A stretch of 64,000 nt of DNA from Acetilactobacillus jinshanensis_A (GCA_043289735.1 CP171343.1:1-64000); one strand, 5' to 3'; counted from the stretch's first letter, positions 26,168 to 35,114 are shown. Notes: generated from the letters alone by a model not told the origin. Made by a program: numbers and translations.

Positions 26168-26566
26168 CTATTTCAGGTTATCGTCCCGAGTCGGTCCAGA
26201 ATAATTTAAAGAAATAAAAATTATAATCAGAATCAAAATGGCGATAATCCACCAGTAATGCGCGATAAATTCATAAATATTCATGTTCTTAACGTTTCTA
26301 ACGTACCGATTCTTAGTTGGATCATAAACGAATTTAGAACTATCAATCTTAGTGTTAGGCGTTAATGACTGCCCCAAAACGAGATTATCTAAACTAATAT
26401 TAAAGATAGCCGATAATCTAACTAAACTATTAAGATCCGGCGAAGCTGAACCCGATTCCCATTTTGAAACGGCTTGCCTAGTAACATGAACTTGCTGGGC
26501 TAACTCATCCTGAGATAAGCCTCGTTCCTTTCGATACGACCTTAACTGTCTTGGGAATTGTATCAT
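26168..26566 (-). CDS. XRE regulator with C-terminal membrane helix
   Basis: The 132-residue product joins an N-terminal Cro/CI helix-turn-helix (LSQDELAQQVHVTRQAVSKWE) to a linker and a C-terminal membrane helix (WWIIAILILIIIFISL), ending in a short polar tail. ATG follows AAAGGAG. Membrane-anchored XRE regulators of this shape are common in lactobacilli and usually sense envelope or small-molecule signals; target unknown. It is convergent with the short peptide gene. Confidence 0.85.
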   Translation of the reverse strand: MIQFPRQLRSYRKERGLSQDELAQQVHVTRQAVSKWESGSASPDLNSLVRLSAIFNISLDNLVLGQSLTPNTKIDSSKFVYDPTKNRYVRNVKNMNIYEFIAHYWWIIAILILIIIFISLNYSGPTRDDNLK

Positions 26567-26684
26567 TAAATCTACTCCTTTGAATTAATTTCTACGAGTA
26601 TTAATATTGTTCAGATATTTTTATAATTCAAGCAACTATTCATGGAATGTAAGGCATATTTACGGTAACTTATAATTACATTTA

Positions 26685-26713
26685 TTGACAAAAACTAATT
26701 AATACGATATTCT
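26685..26713 (+). promoter_or_regulatory. Consensus promoter left ahead of a truncated ldhD
   Basis: TTGACA (26685-26690) and TATTCT (26708-26713) with a 17-base spacer. It abuts directly on internal ldhD coding sequence, so a deletion seems to have fused it there. Confidence 0.7.
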
Positions 26714-27163
26714 AAAGGCTTCAAGGGGTCGGGCTTACCAGCAAAAGCCATATACCGCTTCGGTCTTAAATAAGTTAGGCAGTTATGGTATTAAAGCTTT
26801 ATCCTTACGTAACGTCGGTGTTGATAACGTTGACGTTAAAGCTTTAAAGAAGAACGGCATCCAGTTGACTAACGTTCCGGTTTATTCTCCAGAAGCCATC
26901 GCTGAATTAGCCGTGACTGATATGATGCGTTTGATCCGGCGCAGCAAGATTTTTGACCTTAAGCAGTCGAAAGGTGACTTACGCTGGGCACCGAACGTGG
27001 CTGATGAAATGGATAAGATGACCGTGGGTATCTTCGGAACCGGTCACATTGGCCGCATGGTCTTGAAGATCGTTCGTGACGGCTTCGGCGCTAACGTTAT
27101 CGGTTATGATCCCTACCCGAATCCGCAGTTAAAGAAGGAGGGTATCTACGTTAAGACCCAAAT
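26714..27163 (+). pseudogene. D-2-hydroxyacid (D-lactate) dehydrogenase, internal fragment
   Basis: This stretch encodes only the middle of a D-lactate dehydrogenase-type enzyme: QQKPYTASVLNKL, LSLRNVGVDNVDV, NVPVYSPEAIAELAVTDMM, the NAD-binding GIFGTGHIGRMV and VIGYDPYPNPQ. The N-terminal 45 or so residues and the C-terminal half with catalytic His and Glu are absent, and a frameshift lies near 26735. The open frame runs from 26865 and then into unrelated sequence that includes the next gene's start. A functional copy is presumably elsewhere in the genome. Confidence 0.85.
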
Positions 27164-27236
27164 CCCAATGGCACGCCCGTTGCTTCTGAATTATAATAAA
27201 AGTGTAATTATGGAAGATTTGGAAGGTAATTTAACT

Positions 27237-27376
27237 ATGAAGAAATTATTACGGTACGGAGTTGATGCGCCAATTATTACTTGGGGAGCATTAATTTTAG
27301 GACTTATTTTAATTCTGTTTAATTATGATTTTTCCTGGATTTTAGGGGTCGTTTTATTACTGTTAGCGTTAATATA
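27237..27376 (+). pseudogene. Membrane anchor segment split from the methyltransferase
   Basis: ATG 27237 follows GGAAGG and encodes MKKLLRYGVDAP, then two closely spaced helices (IITWGALILGLILILF and WILGVVLLLLALI), ending at a TAA that overlaps the next ATG (TAATG). Lactobacilli carry class I methyltransferases with just this N-terminal two-helix anchor. A one-base indel at the junction would join the two frames. It could also be a real, translationally coupled pair. Confidence 0.6.
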
Positions 27377-27916
27377 ATGGCTTACACTTTACGAAAATAT
27401 TCCTGGGTTCAAACCATTATTCAGCATTTAGATTTGCGAACGGCCGCTAAAATCTTGGATATGGGAACCGGTAAAGGCTATTTCTTGACCCACGTTACTA
27501 AGGCTGCCGGTCCGGTTGCCTATGTAACTGGAATTGAAGGCAAGAATCAGTATACGATTCATAAAGCCCGAAAAAATGCCAAGATGGAGCACGTTAATAA
27601 TCGAGTTAACGTGATTCACGGTGACGTTCGTCATTTACCGTTTCCTAATGATTCATTTAACTTGATTACCGCAATGGACACCAAGAACAGTTTTATGGAA
27701 GATCATGATGCCGAAGACGTTAAACAGATCTATCGTGAAATTGTTCGGGTTCTTAAACAGTACGGTAGCTTCGTTTTGGTGAGTAACCAAAAGAACGTTA
27801 ACCGAATCTATAAGTATTTAAATACTTTGGATGGGGTTGAAGTTCAGCGTTCGCATAACACTAGTAAATTTGATTTATTGCACTGGGGTAAATTGACCTT
27901 GCGTAAAGAAGCTTAA
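27377..27916 (+). CDS. Class I SAM-dependent methyltransferase domain
   Basis: The 179-residue product has the SAM-binding motif I ILDMGTGKGYFL, the acidic loop GIEGKNQ, INVIHGDVRHLPF and motif IV FNLITAMDT. The substrate is unknown. It starts at an ATG overlapping the stop of the preceding anchor segment. The most likely ancestral state is one protein of about 225 residues anchored in the membrane. The catalytic domain itself looks intact. Confidence 0.85.
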   Translation: MAYTLRKYSWVQTIIQHLDLRTAAKILDMGTGKGYFLTHVTKAAGPVAYVTGIEGKNQYTIHKARKNAKMEHVNNRVNVIHGDVRHLPFPNDSFNLITAMDTKNSFMEDHDAEDVKQIYREIVRVLKQYGSFVLVSNQKNVNRIYKYLNTLDGVEVQRSHNTSKFDLLHWGKLTLRKEA

Positions 27917-27966
27917 ATTATAATAAATTGTTGAGGTTCATGATGAAGTCAACGTAATTAAATTAA

Positions 27967-29247
27967 CTAGATCTTCTGTCGATATTCGCGGGTGATGAAG
28001 TAGAACGGAATGGCGATGACTAACGCACCAAAGCCCCAGATCAGTTTGTCAGCATCCGTTTCGTATAATAACCAGGCTGACACGATGAGCGCGATGATGG
28101 GGATAACGAAGCCGAACGGTAGTTTGAAAGCTCGTTTAGCTTTCGGCATCGTTTTTCGGAAGACCATGACGGCGATACAGGTCGGGATGTATTGGGCAAA
28201 TCGGGAAACCGCGCTGATCTGGGCTAGTTTAGTAAAGGTTCCCGAATACGAAAGCAACAGCGTTAAAACGGTGCAAACGATGATAGAAACGTACGGCGCG
28301 TTCCAGCGGTTTCGTTTGGCGAATGATTTGGGCATGATGCCGTGCCGAGATAACGCAATCATGGAACGGGGCGTAATGAACGTGGCCGCGACCCCGATTC
28401 CACCGATAGATAAGATGGAACCGAGCGCGATGATGGCGCCGCCCCAGTGACCGACGGCCGTATCCATGACGGACTGCAACGGTACTTCAGTCCCGGCTAG
28501 CTTAGTTCCCATGACGCCGACACAAGCGACCATGACTAGGACGTAAATAAGGGTGACGACGCCTAAAACGATCATAATGGCGCGGGGCAGGTTCTTTTTG
28601 ACGTTGTTCATTTCACCAGCGGATACGACTAACCCTTCGACCCCGGTAAAGATGTAGAATAACGTGATTGCCGTGTTAGAAAAGTTATGAACGCTGGTTA
28701 ACTTCGCCACGAAGAACGGATGAAAATTAGCGGGATGCAAGAAAGCTAAGCCCACTACGATTACTAGCAGAATCGGGACTAATTTACCGACCGTGATGAC
28801 GTTATTAACGACCGACGAAACCCGAATTCCGGCAATGTTGATGCCCATTAGAATTAGACCCATAATGGTGACGACGATATCACGAGCGATCGGTGAATCG
28901 AGGGCCGGGAAGAAACCGCCTAAAGCCGTGGCGAAAGCCATATACATGGTGGCTTCGGCGATGATTCGGATTACCCAGGCGGCGATGCCGACTTCGTAGC
29001 CGAAAAAGTGACCGAAAGCATGCCGAGCGTAAATATAGGCCCCGCCGGTTTCACTAAATAAGCCTGAGCATTCGGCGAAGCACATGCCGATGGTGCAAGC
29101 TAGGAAAGCATCCAAAAAGAGGACCAGAATGCTGGCGGGTCCGAATGATTTCATACCGAAATTGGGCAACAGAAAGATTCCGGAACCGATAATGGCGTTG
29201 ATTCCTAATAAGACGATACTCCAAAAGCCTAATTTTTCTTTGTTAAT
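27967..29247 (-). CDS. APC-family amino-acid permease, no canonical start codon
   Basis: This is a 12-helix amino-acid/polyamine transporter of about 425 residues. The first open ATG/TTG/GTG (TTG at 29169) falls inside helix 1; in-frame upstream codons encode KEKLGFWSIVLLGINAIIG followed by SGIFLLPN, the conserved first helix. No ATG, GTG or TTG occurs between the preceding stop and that helix. An ATT codon at 29247-29245, nine bases after AGGA, is the best-placed start; a point mutation of ATG is possible. Helices 3-12 are intact, with the GVEGLVVSAGEMNNVKKNLP signature of the superfamily. Substrate not predictable. Confidence 0.85.
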   Translation of the reverse strand: MNKEKLGFWSIVLLGINAIIGSGIFLLPNFGMKSFGPASILVLFLDAFLACTIGMCFAECSGLFSETGGAYIYARHAFGHFFGYEVGIAAWVIRIIAEATMYMAFATALGGFFPALDSPIARDIVVTIMGLILMGINIAGIRVSSVVNNVITVGKLVPILLVIVVGLAFLHPANFHPFFVAKLTSVHNFSNTAITLFYIFTGVEGLVVSAGEMNNVKKNLPRAIMIVLGVVTLIYVLVMVACVGVMGTKLAGTEVPLQSVMDTAVGHWGGAIIALGSILSIGGIGVAATFITPRSMIALSRHGIMPKSFAKRNRWNAPYVSIIVCTVLTLLLSYSGTFTKLAQISAVSRFAQYIPTCIAVMVFRKTMPKAKRAFKLPFGFVIPIIALIVSAWLLYETDADKLIWGFGALVIAIPFYFITREYRQKI

Positions 29248-29274
29248 GTTAATCAGTCCTAACAGTTATAATTT

Positions 29275-29967
29275 CTAAAGGGTGCCCACTTTATGATGAT
29301 GGGTCGGGTGTTCCTTAACGGCCTTAACGTACCGGGTCATCTGTTTAACGGTGAACGGATATTTAGGGGTTGGGGTCGCTAAGACCTTGACACCCAGCCA
29401 GCGGAAGATAACGATATACATAATGATCGGGTAGATGATCCCGACTAAGCAGCTAATGATACTGATTTTACCGGTGTTGATGGCGAATGCCATGTAAATG
29501 ATTCCGCACGGTAAAAAGCCCAGTAAGGCCGTTAAGATTCCGCCGCTCATGGTCGAGTCCGTCTTATGGGGATAGTAGATTAAATGCATGATGAATTCGA
29601 TAAAGCCCCAGAAGATGGCGCCTAAAACGGCCCAGTTCCATTCCGGTTCGAAAGCTGGTAATAACCAAATGATGATCATGAATAGATAGTTACAAATGAT
29701 CGCTGAGAGTTGGTTGAAGGGATAAACTAACGGCGCTTGCCGGTTATGGTATAAGGCCACGTTTAACGTTCCTGGCATCGTTCCGGCATGACCGTATTCT
29801 TCGAAGAGGTGAGCGTTCATAAACGCGAATTCAAAAAGGATGACCCGTTGCTGAAAATCAAAATTGCCTTTTTGGGTCATGATTAAAATAACGATCGCAA
29901 CGGCGACTAAAGCGTTGAGATCATACCAATGATTAATGATTAGTTTTTTCATGTCGAAAGTAGACAT
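29275..29967 (-). CDS. HXXEE-domain membrane protein
   Basis: The 230-residue product has about six membrane helices and the motif HLFEEYGHAG, the H-x-x-E-E signature of the HXXEE family, whose function is unknown. The His and Glu residues suggest a metal-dependent membrane enzyme, but this is inference. It is followed 22 bases later on the same strand by the APC permease region and is divergent from the PfpI gene, sharing a very short intergenic space. Confidence 0.85.
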   Translation of the reverse strand: MSTFDMKKLIINHWYDLNALVAVAIVILIMTQKGNFDFQQRVILFEFAFMNAHLFEEYGHAGTMPGTLNVALYHNRQAPLVYPFNQLSAIICNYLFMIIIWLLPAFEPEWNWAVLGAIFWGFIEFIMHLIYYPHKTDSTMSGGILTALLGFLPCGIIYMAFAINTGKISIISCLVGIIYPIIMYIVIFRWLGVKVLATPTPKYPFTVKQMTRYVKAVKEHPTHHHKVGTL

Positions 29968-29985
29968 TCATAAGGAGTGATAAAC

Positions 29986-30504
29986 ATGAGTAAAGTTGCT
30001 GCACTCGTAACGAATCAATTTGAAGATGTAGAATTAACTTCACCGCGCAAAGCCTTAGAAGATGCTGGTAACCACGTTGACGTGATCGAAAAGAAAGCCG
30101 GTTCCACCATCGTGGGTGAACACGGTACCAAAGCTAAGGTTGATAAGTCGATTGATGACGTTAAGCCCAGTGATTACGATGCTTTGTTATTACCGGGCGG
30201 CTTTTCACCTGATCAGTTAAGGGTCGACGACCGTTTCGTTAACTTCGTTAAGGCTTTCTTATTATCTAATAAGCCGGTCTTCGCGATCTGCCACGGTCCG
30301 CAGTTCTTTATGCAGTCCGGTTTAGCTAACCAGTTAACGTTAACGGCTTACACCACGATTCGAACTGATTTGTTCTATGCCGGCGCTCGCGTTAAGAACC
30401 AGGCCTTAGTCGTGGATAAGAAGCATAACTTATACACGAGCCGGACCCCTGCTGACTTAGATAAATTTAATCCGGCCATCGTGAACGCATTAAAGAAAAT
30501 TTGA
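29986..30504 (+). CDS. DJ-1/PfpI-family protein
   Basis: The 172-residue product belongs to the DJ-1/PfpI superfamily (glyoxalase or protein deglycase, formerly protease I). ATG 29986 follows AAGGAG. The nucleophile elbow is FAICHGPQF (Cys at about residue 104), with the upstream Glu in QFEDVELTSP and the LLLPGGFSPDQLR loop. It probably acts in carbonyl or oxidative stress. It ends in its own terminator. Confidence 0.92.
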   Translation: MSKVAALVTNQFEDVELTSPRKALEDAGNHVDVIEKKAGSTIVGEHGTKAKVDKSIDDVKPSDYDALLLPGGFSPDQLRVDDRFVNFVKAFLLSNKPVFAICHGPQFFMQSGLANQLTLTAYTTIRTDLFYAGARVKNQALVVDKKHNLYTSRTPADLDKFNPAIVNALKKI

Positions 30505-30539
30505 GTTTGGTGCTAAAATCTGAAATAAGTTAAAATTAA

Positions 30540-30572
30540 AGGCGTTGAAGTTAATTCAGCGCTTTTATTTTA
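30540..30572 (+). terminator. Terminator after the PfpI gene
   Basis: GGCGTTGAA / TTCAGCGC hairpin (about 30541-30562) followed by TTTTATTTTATTT. Confidence 0.75.
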
Positions 30573-30594
30573 TTTGATTTGAGAAGGATTATTA

Positions 30595-31296
30595 ATGAAA
30601 CACATTTTAACTCCCGTTTTAAAGTGGATTCGAAATTACGTTCCTAAAATTATCGTTCTGTTATTACTGTATTTAATGGTAAGTTTTGTTCAGCTGCCGA
30701 TCAGATTCATCAACGATGACGCTAGCGTTTTGCATAACACGATTTACGTGGTGATTTATTTTGCGGCCTTTATCATGGCGATTTTGATTGCCCGAAAGGC
30801 TTATTTGGATCACGCTCATCACCCGATTCGTAAGGTCAACAAAAATGATCTGTGGTTAATCGTTAAAGTCTACGCCTTAGCTTTGGTGGTGGAATTCATT
30901 TTAAATTACCTTAATTTAATGATTAATCACCAGGTTTCCAGTAAAAATAACGACGTGATATTGGATTTGTTGGAACGAAATCACGTTATTTTGATCGTGA
31001 TGGCCATTAGTATGGTCTGCTTATCACCGATTCTGGAAGAATTCGTCTTTCGAGGTTATTTAATGGACGCCTTCTTCGGTCCGCATCGTTTCTGGTGGCC
31101 GATTGTGGTTAGCGGATTGGTCTTTGCTAGCGGTCATTTGGTGTCCACTTTAATCAGTTTCGCGGTTTACGTATCGTTAGGGATGTTCCTAGCTTACGTT
31201 TATAAACGAAGCGGTAACATCCGGACGTCGATGCTGATGCACGCGTTTAATAATTTGTTATCGGTAATTCCACTGTTAATGATGATTTTGCGTTAA
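30595..31296 (+). CDS. CPBP-family intramembrane metalloprotease
   Basis: The 233-residue membrane protein has the CPBP (Abi) signature: EEFVFRGYL (the EExxxR motif), FASGH and the late LMHAFNN. About seven helices. In lactic acid bacteria such proteins are linked to bacteriocin self-immunity, but no bacteriocin gene lies beside it here. ATG follows GAGAAGGATT. Confidence 0.9.
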   Translation: MKHILTPVLKWIRNYVPKIIVLLLLYLMVSFVQLPIRFINDDASVLHNTIYVVIYFAAFIMAILIARKAYLDHAHHPIRKVNKNDLWLIVKVYALALVVEFILNYLNLMINHQVSSKNNDVILDLLERNHVILIVMAISMVCLSPILEEFVFRGYLMDAFFGPHRFWWPIVVSGLVFASGHLVSTLISFAVYVSLGMFLAYVYKRSGNIRTSMLMHAFNNLLSVIPLLMMILR

Positions 31297-31326
31297 CAGA
31301 AATTTATTTATTTTTACACAAACTAT

Positions 31327-31461
31327 ATGCGGCATCAGGATCCACGAGGTGACTACGGTCGTCAGCTACGTCAGCGGCAAGTTCTGTTTAAAGAGCAATT
31401 TACTGTAAAAGATTTAGCCAATCAGATTAATCAATTGCTAAAGTATAAACATTTTCATTAA
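31327..31461 (+). pseudogene. 3' remnant of an unidentified gene
   Basis: Forty-four in-frame codons end at TAA with typical coding composition (RGDYGRQLRQRQVLFKEQFT ... ANQINQLLKYKHFH), but there is no ribosome-binding site. It looks like the C-terminal tail of a larger cytoplasmic protein, possibly from polysaccharide synthesis given galE next door. No family recognised. Confidence 0.35.
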
Positions 31462-31493
31462 AATATATTAAAATTATTATTGGAGAAAACTTT

Positions 31494-32486
31494 ATGACAA
31501 CCATTTTAGTGACCGGTGGAGCCGGCTACATCGGCTCGCATACGGTAGATCGATTAATTAATAACGGCTTTGATGTTGTCGTGGTCGACAATTTATTGAC
31601 TGGTCATCGTCAGGCCGTTAATTCAAAAGCTCGTTTCTATCAGTGTGATATTCGTGATAAAGCTGTCTTAGATCAAGTCTTTGATAAGGAAAATATCGAC
31701 GGGGTAATTCACTTTGCTTCCGTTTCGATCGTTCCCGAATCGATGAAGAATCCATTGAAGTATTTTGATGATAACGTTAAAGGCACCATTACTTTATTGG
31801 AAGTAATGCATAAACATAACGTTAAGCGAATCGTCTTTTCGTCTTCAGCTGCTACTTATGGAGAACCGAAACGGATTCCGATTAAAGAAACCGATCCGCA
31901 GGTTCCTACCAATCCATATGGTGAAACTAAGTTAATGATGGAAAAGATGATGCACTGGGCTGACGTGGCTTACGGCATTCACTTCATTGCTCTACGTTAC
32001 TTTAACGTCGGTGGTGCTAAGCTCGACGGCAGTATCGGTGAAGACCATAATCCGGAAACCCATTTGATTCCAATTATCTTGCAGGTCGCTTTAGGTCAGC
32101 GTAAAAAGCTCCAGATCTTCGGTAATGATTACCCAACTAAAGACGGGACCAACGTTCGGGATTACGTTCACGTCTTGGATTTAGCCGATGCTCATATTTT
32201 AGCCATGAAACGACTACTTAAGGGTGGCCATTCCGACGCCTTTAACTTAGGTTCGTCCACCGGCTTTTCTAATCTACAGATGTTACATGCCGCTCGAGAC
32301 GTTACGGGTAAACCAATTCCGGCTGAAATGGCTCCGCGTCGTCCCGGTGATCCTAGTACGTTAATTGCCGATTCTACTAAAGCCCGAAAAGTCTTAGGCT
32401 GGAAGCCACAGTACGATGACGTTCACAAGATTATCGGCAGCGCCTGGACCTGGGCTCGTAAACATCCGAATGGTTACGAAAAGTAG
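31494..32486 (+). CDS. galE: UDP-glucose 4-epimerase GalE
   Basis: GalE interconverts UDP-glucose and UDP-galactose for the Leloir pathway and polysaccharide precursors. The 330-residue extended SDR has the NAD motif GGAGYIGSH, Ser in FSSSAATYGE, the catalytic YGETK (Tyr and Lys) and the RPGDPSTL substrate loop. ATG follows TGGAGAAAAC. It is followed by exopolysaccharide assembly genes (both broken), suggesting it once fed that locus. Confidence 0.95.
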   Translation: MTTILVTGGAGYIGSHTVDRLINNGFDVVVVDNLLTGHRQAVNSKARFYQCDIRDKAVLDQVFDKENIDGVIHFASVSIVPESMKNPLKYFDDNVKGTITLLEVMHKHNVKRIVFSSSAATYGEPKRIPIKETDPQVPTNPYGETKLMMEKMMHWADVAYGIHFIALRYFNVGGAKLDGSIGEDHNPETHLIPIILQVALGQRKKLQIFGNDYPTKDGTNVRDYVHVLDLADAHILAMKRLLKGGHSDAFNLGSSTGFSNLQMLHAARDVTGKPIPAEMAPRRPGDPSTLIADSTKARKVLGWKPQYDDVHKIIGSAWTWARKHPNGYEK

Positions 32487-32556
32487 GGTGCAATTCGGAT
32501 AAATCCGCTAAATTAAGTATAATAATAATTTAATTTTGAATCGATGGTGAGATTCT

Positions 32557-33092
32557 TTGAATAACAGTAGTGCNNAAGTGATGTATTTCAGGAATTACGG
32601 AAGTTCCTCGAAATTCTAAAAAATCATTTCAAGACAATAATTTGGACGACAATTGCGACGGTGGTCGTTTTTGCAATCGCGATCTTCTTCGTGATTAAAC
32701 CGCAATATCAATCGACGACCCAAATGATCGTTAGTCAAAAGGTCAGCAAGAATATTCAGGATACTCAGTTGCAGGGCTTGCAGCAGGCTGACTCTCAATT
32801 GGTTAATACATATAAGGGTATTATTACTAGTCCAACCGTTAGTAACCGAGTCCAGAAGAAACTTGGTAATAACAAGTTAGTCAAAAGAGCAAGGTCAGTG
32901 TTAATACTCAGCCGAATTCACAGGTCTTTGACATTAGTACTAAATCCGCTAGTCCAGCTGTAGCTTCACAAGTTAGTAACGAAACCGCTAAGGTCTTCAA
33001 AAGCTAACGTAATCGCAAAAGCTGCTTATTGTTAGGCCTCTTCGTGGGTATCATTCTAGGTGTTGCATTAGCACTGTTTGAAGAATTCGGTG
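32557..33092 (+). pseudogene. Exopolysaccharide chain-length modulator (Wzz/CpsC type), degraded
   Basis: From a TTG at 32557 (after GGTGAG) the gene encodes the N-terminus, membrane helix TIATVVVFAIAIFFVIKPQY and the Wzz core (QADSQLVNTYKGIITSPTVS). Lesions: two N at 32574-32575 with a frame change; a frameshift near 32888, after which the +1 frame carries NTQPNSQVFDISTKSASP; a stop at 33006; and a deletion before the second helix (LLLGLFVGIILGVALALF). Intact members are the membrane activators of the neighbouring tyrosine kinase. Confidence 0.85.
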
Positions 33093-33661
33093 CTAAATTT
33101 GATCACTCAGGATTATCCGGATTCCATCGTTGCCGAACAGTTCCGAACGGTCCGAACTAACTTGTCGTTTTCGCAAGCCCGTTGCATTATGATCACTTCT
33201 GATTCACCGGGTGAAGGGAAGTCGACCATTAGTGCTAACTTAGCGACCGTCTGGGCCAAAGAAAATAAGAAAGTCTGCTTAGTTGACTGTGATATGCGAC
33301 GGCCCACCGTTGTTCAGCGGACGAAGATTAAAAACTTAAGCGTCGTGACTAGCGGACCGATTCCGCCGAACCCGTCTGAATTAGTTGCGAACAGTCGGAT
33401 GCAGAAGTTAATTAAGAACTAAAAGGTAAATTCGACATCGTCATTTTAGATGCTCCGCCGGTTAACTCCGTTTCCGATGCTTCCATTTTGGCATCACAAG
33501 TTGACGGGGTCATTATGGTGATTCCGCAGAACATTGCGGTTAAGACTCATGTTCAGTTGCCGGTTCAGCAGCTAAAGAAAGTTCACGCCCATATCTTGGG
33601 CGCCATCATGAACCACGTTACTAATCATACGTCCGGCGGCTACTATTACTACTATTATTAA
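33078..33661 (+). pseudogene. Bacterial tyrosine kinase of exopolysaccharide synthesis (CpsD/EpsC type), degraded
   Basis: Present: AEQFRTVRTNLSFSQ, Walker A SDSPGEGKST, Walker A' VCLVDCDMRRP, TSGPIPPNPSEL, Walker B VILDAPPV and a C-terminal cluster of six tyrosines, the autophosphorylation tail. Lesions: the N-terminus is fused to the end of the wzz remnant; roughly 25-30 residues are missing after DMRRPTV; and an indel near 33420 breaks the frame before the KGKFDIVILDAPP segment. The pair cannot control chain length in this state. Confidence 0.85.
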
Positions 33662-33767
33662 TAATTTTAATTAATGAAAAAATATGATTTTATTGATCAC
33701 ATTGGAAATGAAGTGACCCCATTTTGTTGGACAACAATATTAGTTCAATAAAGTGAGGTCATTTTTT

Positions 33768-34181
33768 ATGTATTCTTTTAAGTAGCAAACTAAATTTCGT
33801 GCAGTTAAAGATTATTTATCAGGTATAGGTTCAACTACGTTGAACCATATTTATGGAATTAAAGGCAGTGCCACAATACTAAATTGGGTAATAAAATATA
33901 AGAAATACGGACGTAAAGGCCTAGTTGTAAGCCATACTAAGAAAGTGTATCCTTTAAAATATAAATTAAAAGTGCTGAACTGGATGTTACTCCACCACGA
34001 GTCTTATCCAGAAACAGCACTTCACTTCAATATTGCGTTCCCAGCAACAGTATTCACATGGGAACGTAAATTAGAAAATGGAGACTTACACCCAATGAAA
34101 TCTAAGTATAAATCCCGTAATTTGAATGATTACATAGAATCATTAAGAAATCAATTAAAATCTTGTCATAAAGAAAATTAA
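33768..34181 (+). pseudogene. IS150-type orfA (transposase helix-turn-helix subunit), TAG at codon 6
   Basis: ATG 33768 starts MYSFK followed by an in-frame TAG (33783-33785), after which the frame continues QTKFRAVKDYLSG ... YGIKGSATILNWVIKYKKYG ... the two helix-turn-helix units typical of IS150 orfA, ending in SLRNQLKSCHKEN. Without suppression of the stop, no full OrfA can be made from this start. Confidence 0.85.
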
Positions 34182-34183
34182 AA

Positions 34184-34999
34184 ATACTTAATATACCTCG
34201 AAGTAGCTATTACTATAGTCGGAAAGCTACGCTTTCCAAACGAACTAAAGTCAATCCGAAATAGTTAACAAAATATCAAAATTAGAAAACACTCCATTAC
34301 AAAGCTGGATATCGTACGATTACTGGTGTTTTAAGAAGAACGATGAAAATAAATCATAAGCATGTTCAAAGGCTTTTACAAATTTATGGATGGCAGTGCA
34401 AGGCGTTCAGCAAGAAGAAACGTAAGTATAATTCATATCAAGGTCAGGTAGGTAATATAGCTCCAAATATATTAAATCAAAATTTTAAGACCAACCTATT
34501 TGGTAGAAAAACGACCACGGATGTTAGTGAATTTAGATATGGAAATCAGGATATACACCATCGGGTGTATTTATCGCCTTATATGGATCTAGCAACTGAT
34601 GAAGTAATCGCGTTTAATATTAGTGATCATCCAACCGTAGAATTTACATTAAAGCCATTGATCAAAGGATTAAACATATTTAAGCAACTTCATTTATCTT
34701 ATAAAACGATTGTCCATAGCGATCAAGGAATCCAATATCAAAGCCTCGCTGGGAACAAGACATTAAAACATTACGGCGCTATTCAATCCATGTCTCGTAA
34801 AGGAACCTGCCTTGATAACGCCCAGATGGAATCATTCTTCCATATCATGAAAGATGAGATGATGGACAGGCATTATCAGACCGAAGGTCAATTAGTTAAA
34901 GCTATGAAATCTTGGATTTATTACTATAACCATATTCGAATAAAAGAAAAACTAGACTGTAAATCACCGATAGAATATCGAAGATTTCAGGTAGCCTAG
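34184..34999 (+). pseudogene. IS150-type orfB (DDE transposase), N-terminus broken
   Basis: The catalytic rve domain is open from ATG 34343. Its DDE residues are visible: Asp in KTTTDVSEF, Asp in VHSDQGIQYQ and Glu in CLDNAQMESFF. Upstream, 34184-34342 contains family sequence (HYKAGYRTITGVLRRTM) interrupted by frameshifts and stops. With orfA damaged too, this copy is probably inactive. Confidence 0.85.
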
Positions 35000-35092
35000 T
35001 TAAATAGTCTATATAAATTGTCCAACTTTATGGGGTCGGATCAATGGCTTACAATCAAGCTACAAATATTACAAAAGAAGTTATTTATATGT

Positions 35093-35114
35093 ATTTATAA
35101 TGAACATTATAAAT
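35093..35114 (+). repeat. 22-bp perfect palindrome upstream of mntH
   Basis: ATTTATAATG-AA-CATTATAAAT is a perfect inverted repeat 80 bp ahead of the mntH -35. It could be an operator (AT-rich, MarR/Fur-superfamily-like geometry) or a leftover of the gene interrupted by the IS. Confidence 0.45.

Larger units (their letters stand above)
33709..35043 (+). mobile_element. IS3-family (IS150-like) insertion sequence
   Basis: The 1335-bp element has 26-bp imperfect terminal inverted repeats, IRL at 33709-33734 and IRR at 35018-35043. Both have the core GACCCCAT then GTTGGACAA on the outward strand and begin TG/end CA. It holds orfA and orfB of an IS3-type transposase, both damaged. I see no convincing target duplication. 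A second copy of the right end occurs in opposite orientation at the window's last bases. Confidence 0.9.

Noticed and set aside
27966..29278. Plus-strand open frames inside the APC permease (for example 28010-28450)
   Set aside because: They are antisense shadows of the permease with no start signals or recognisable domains.
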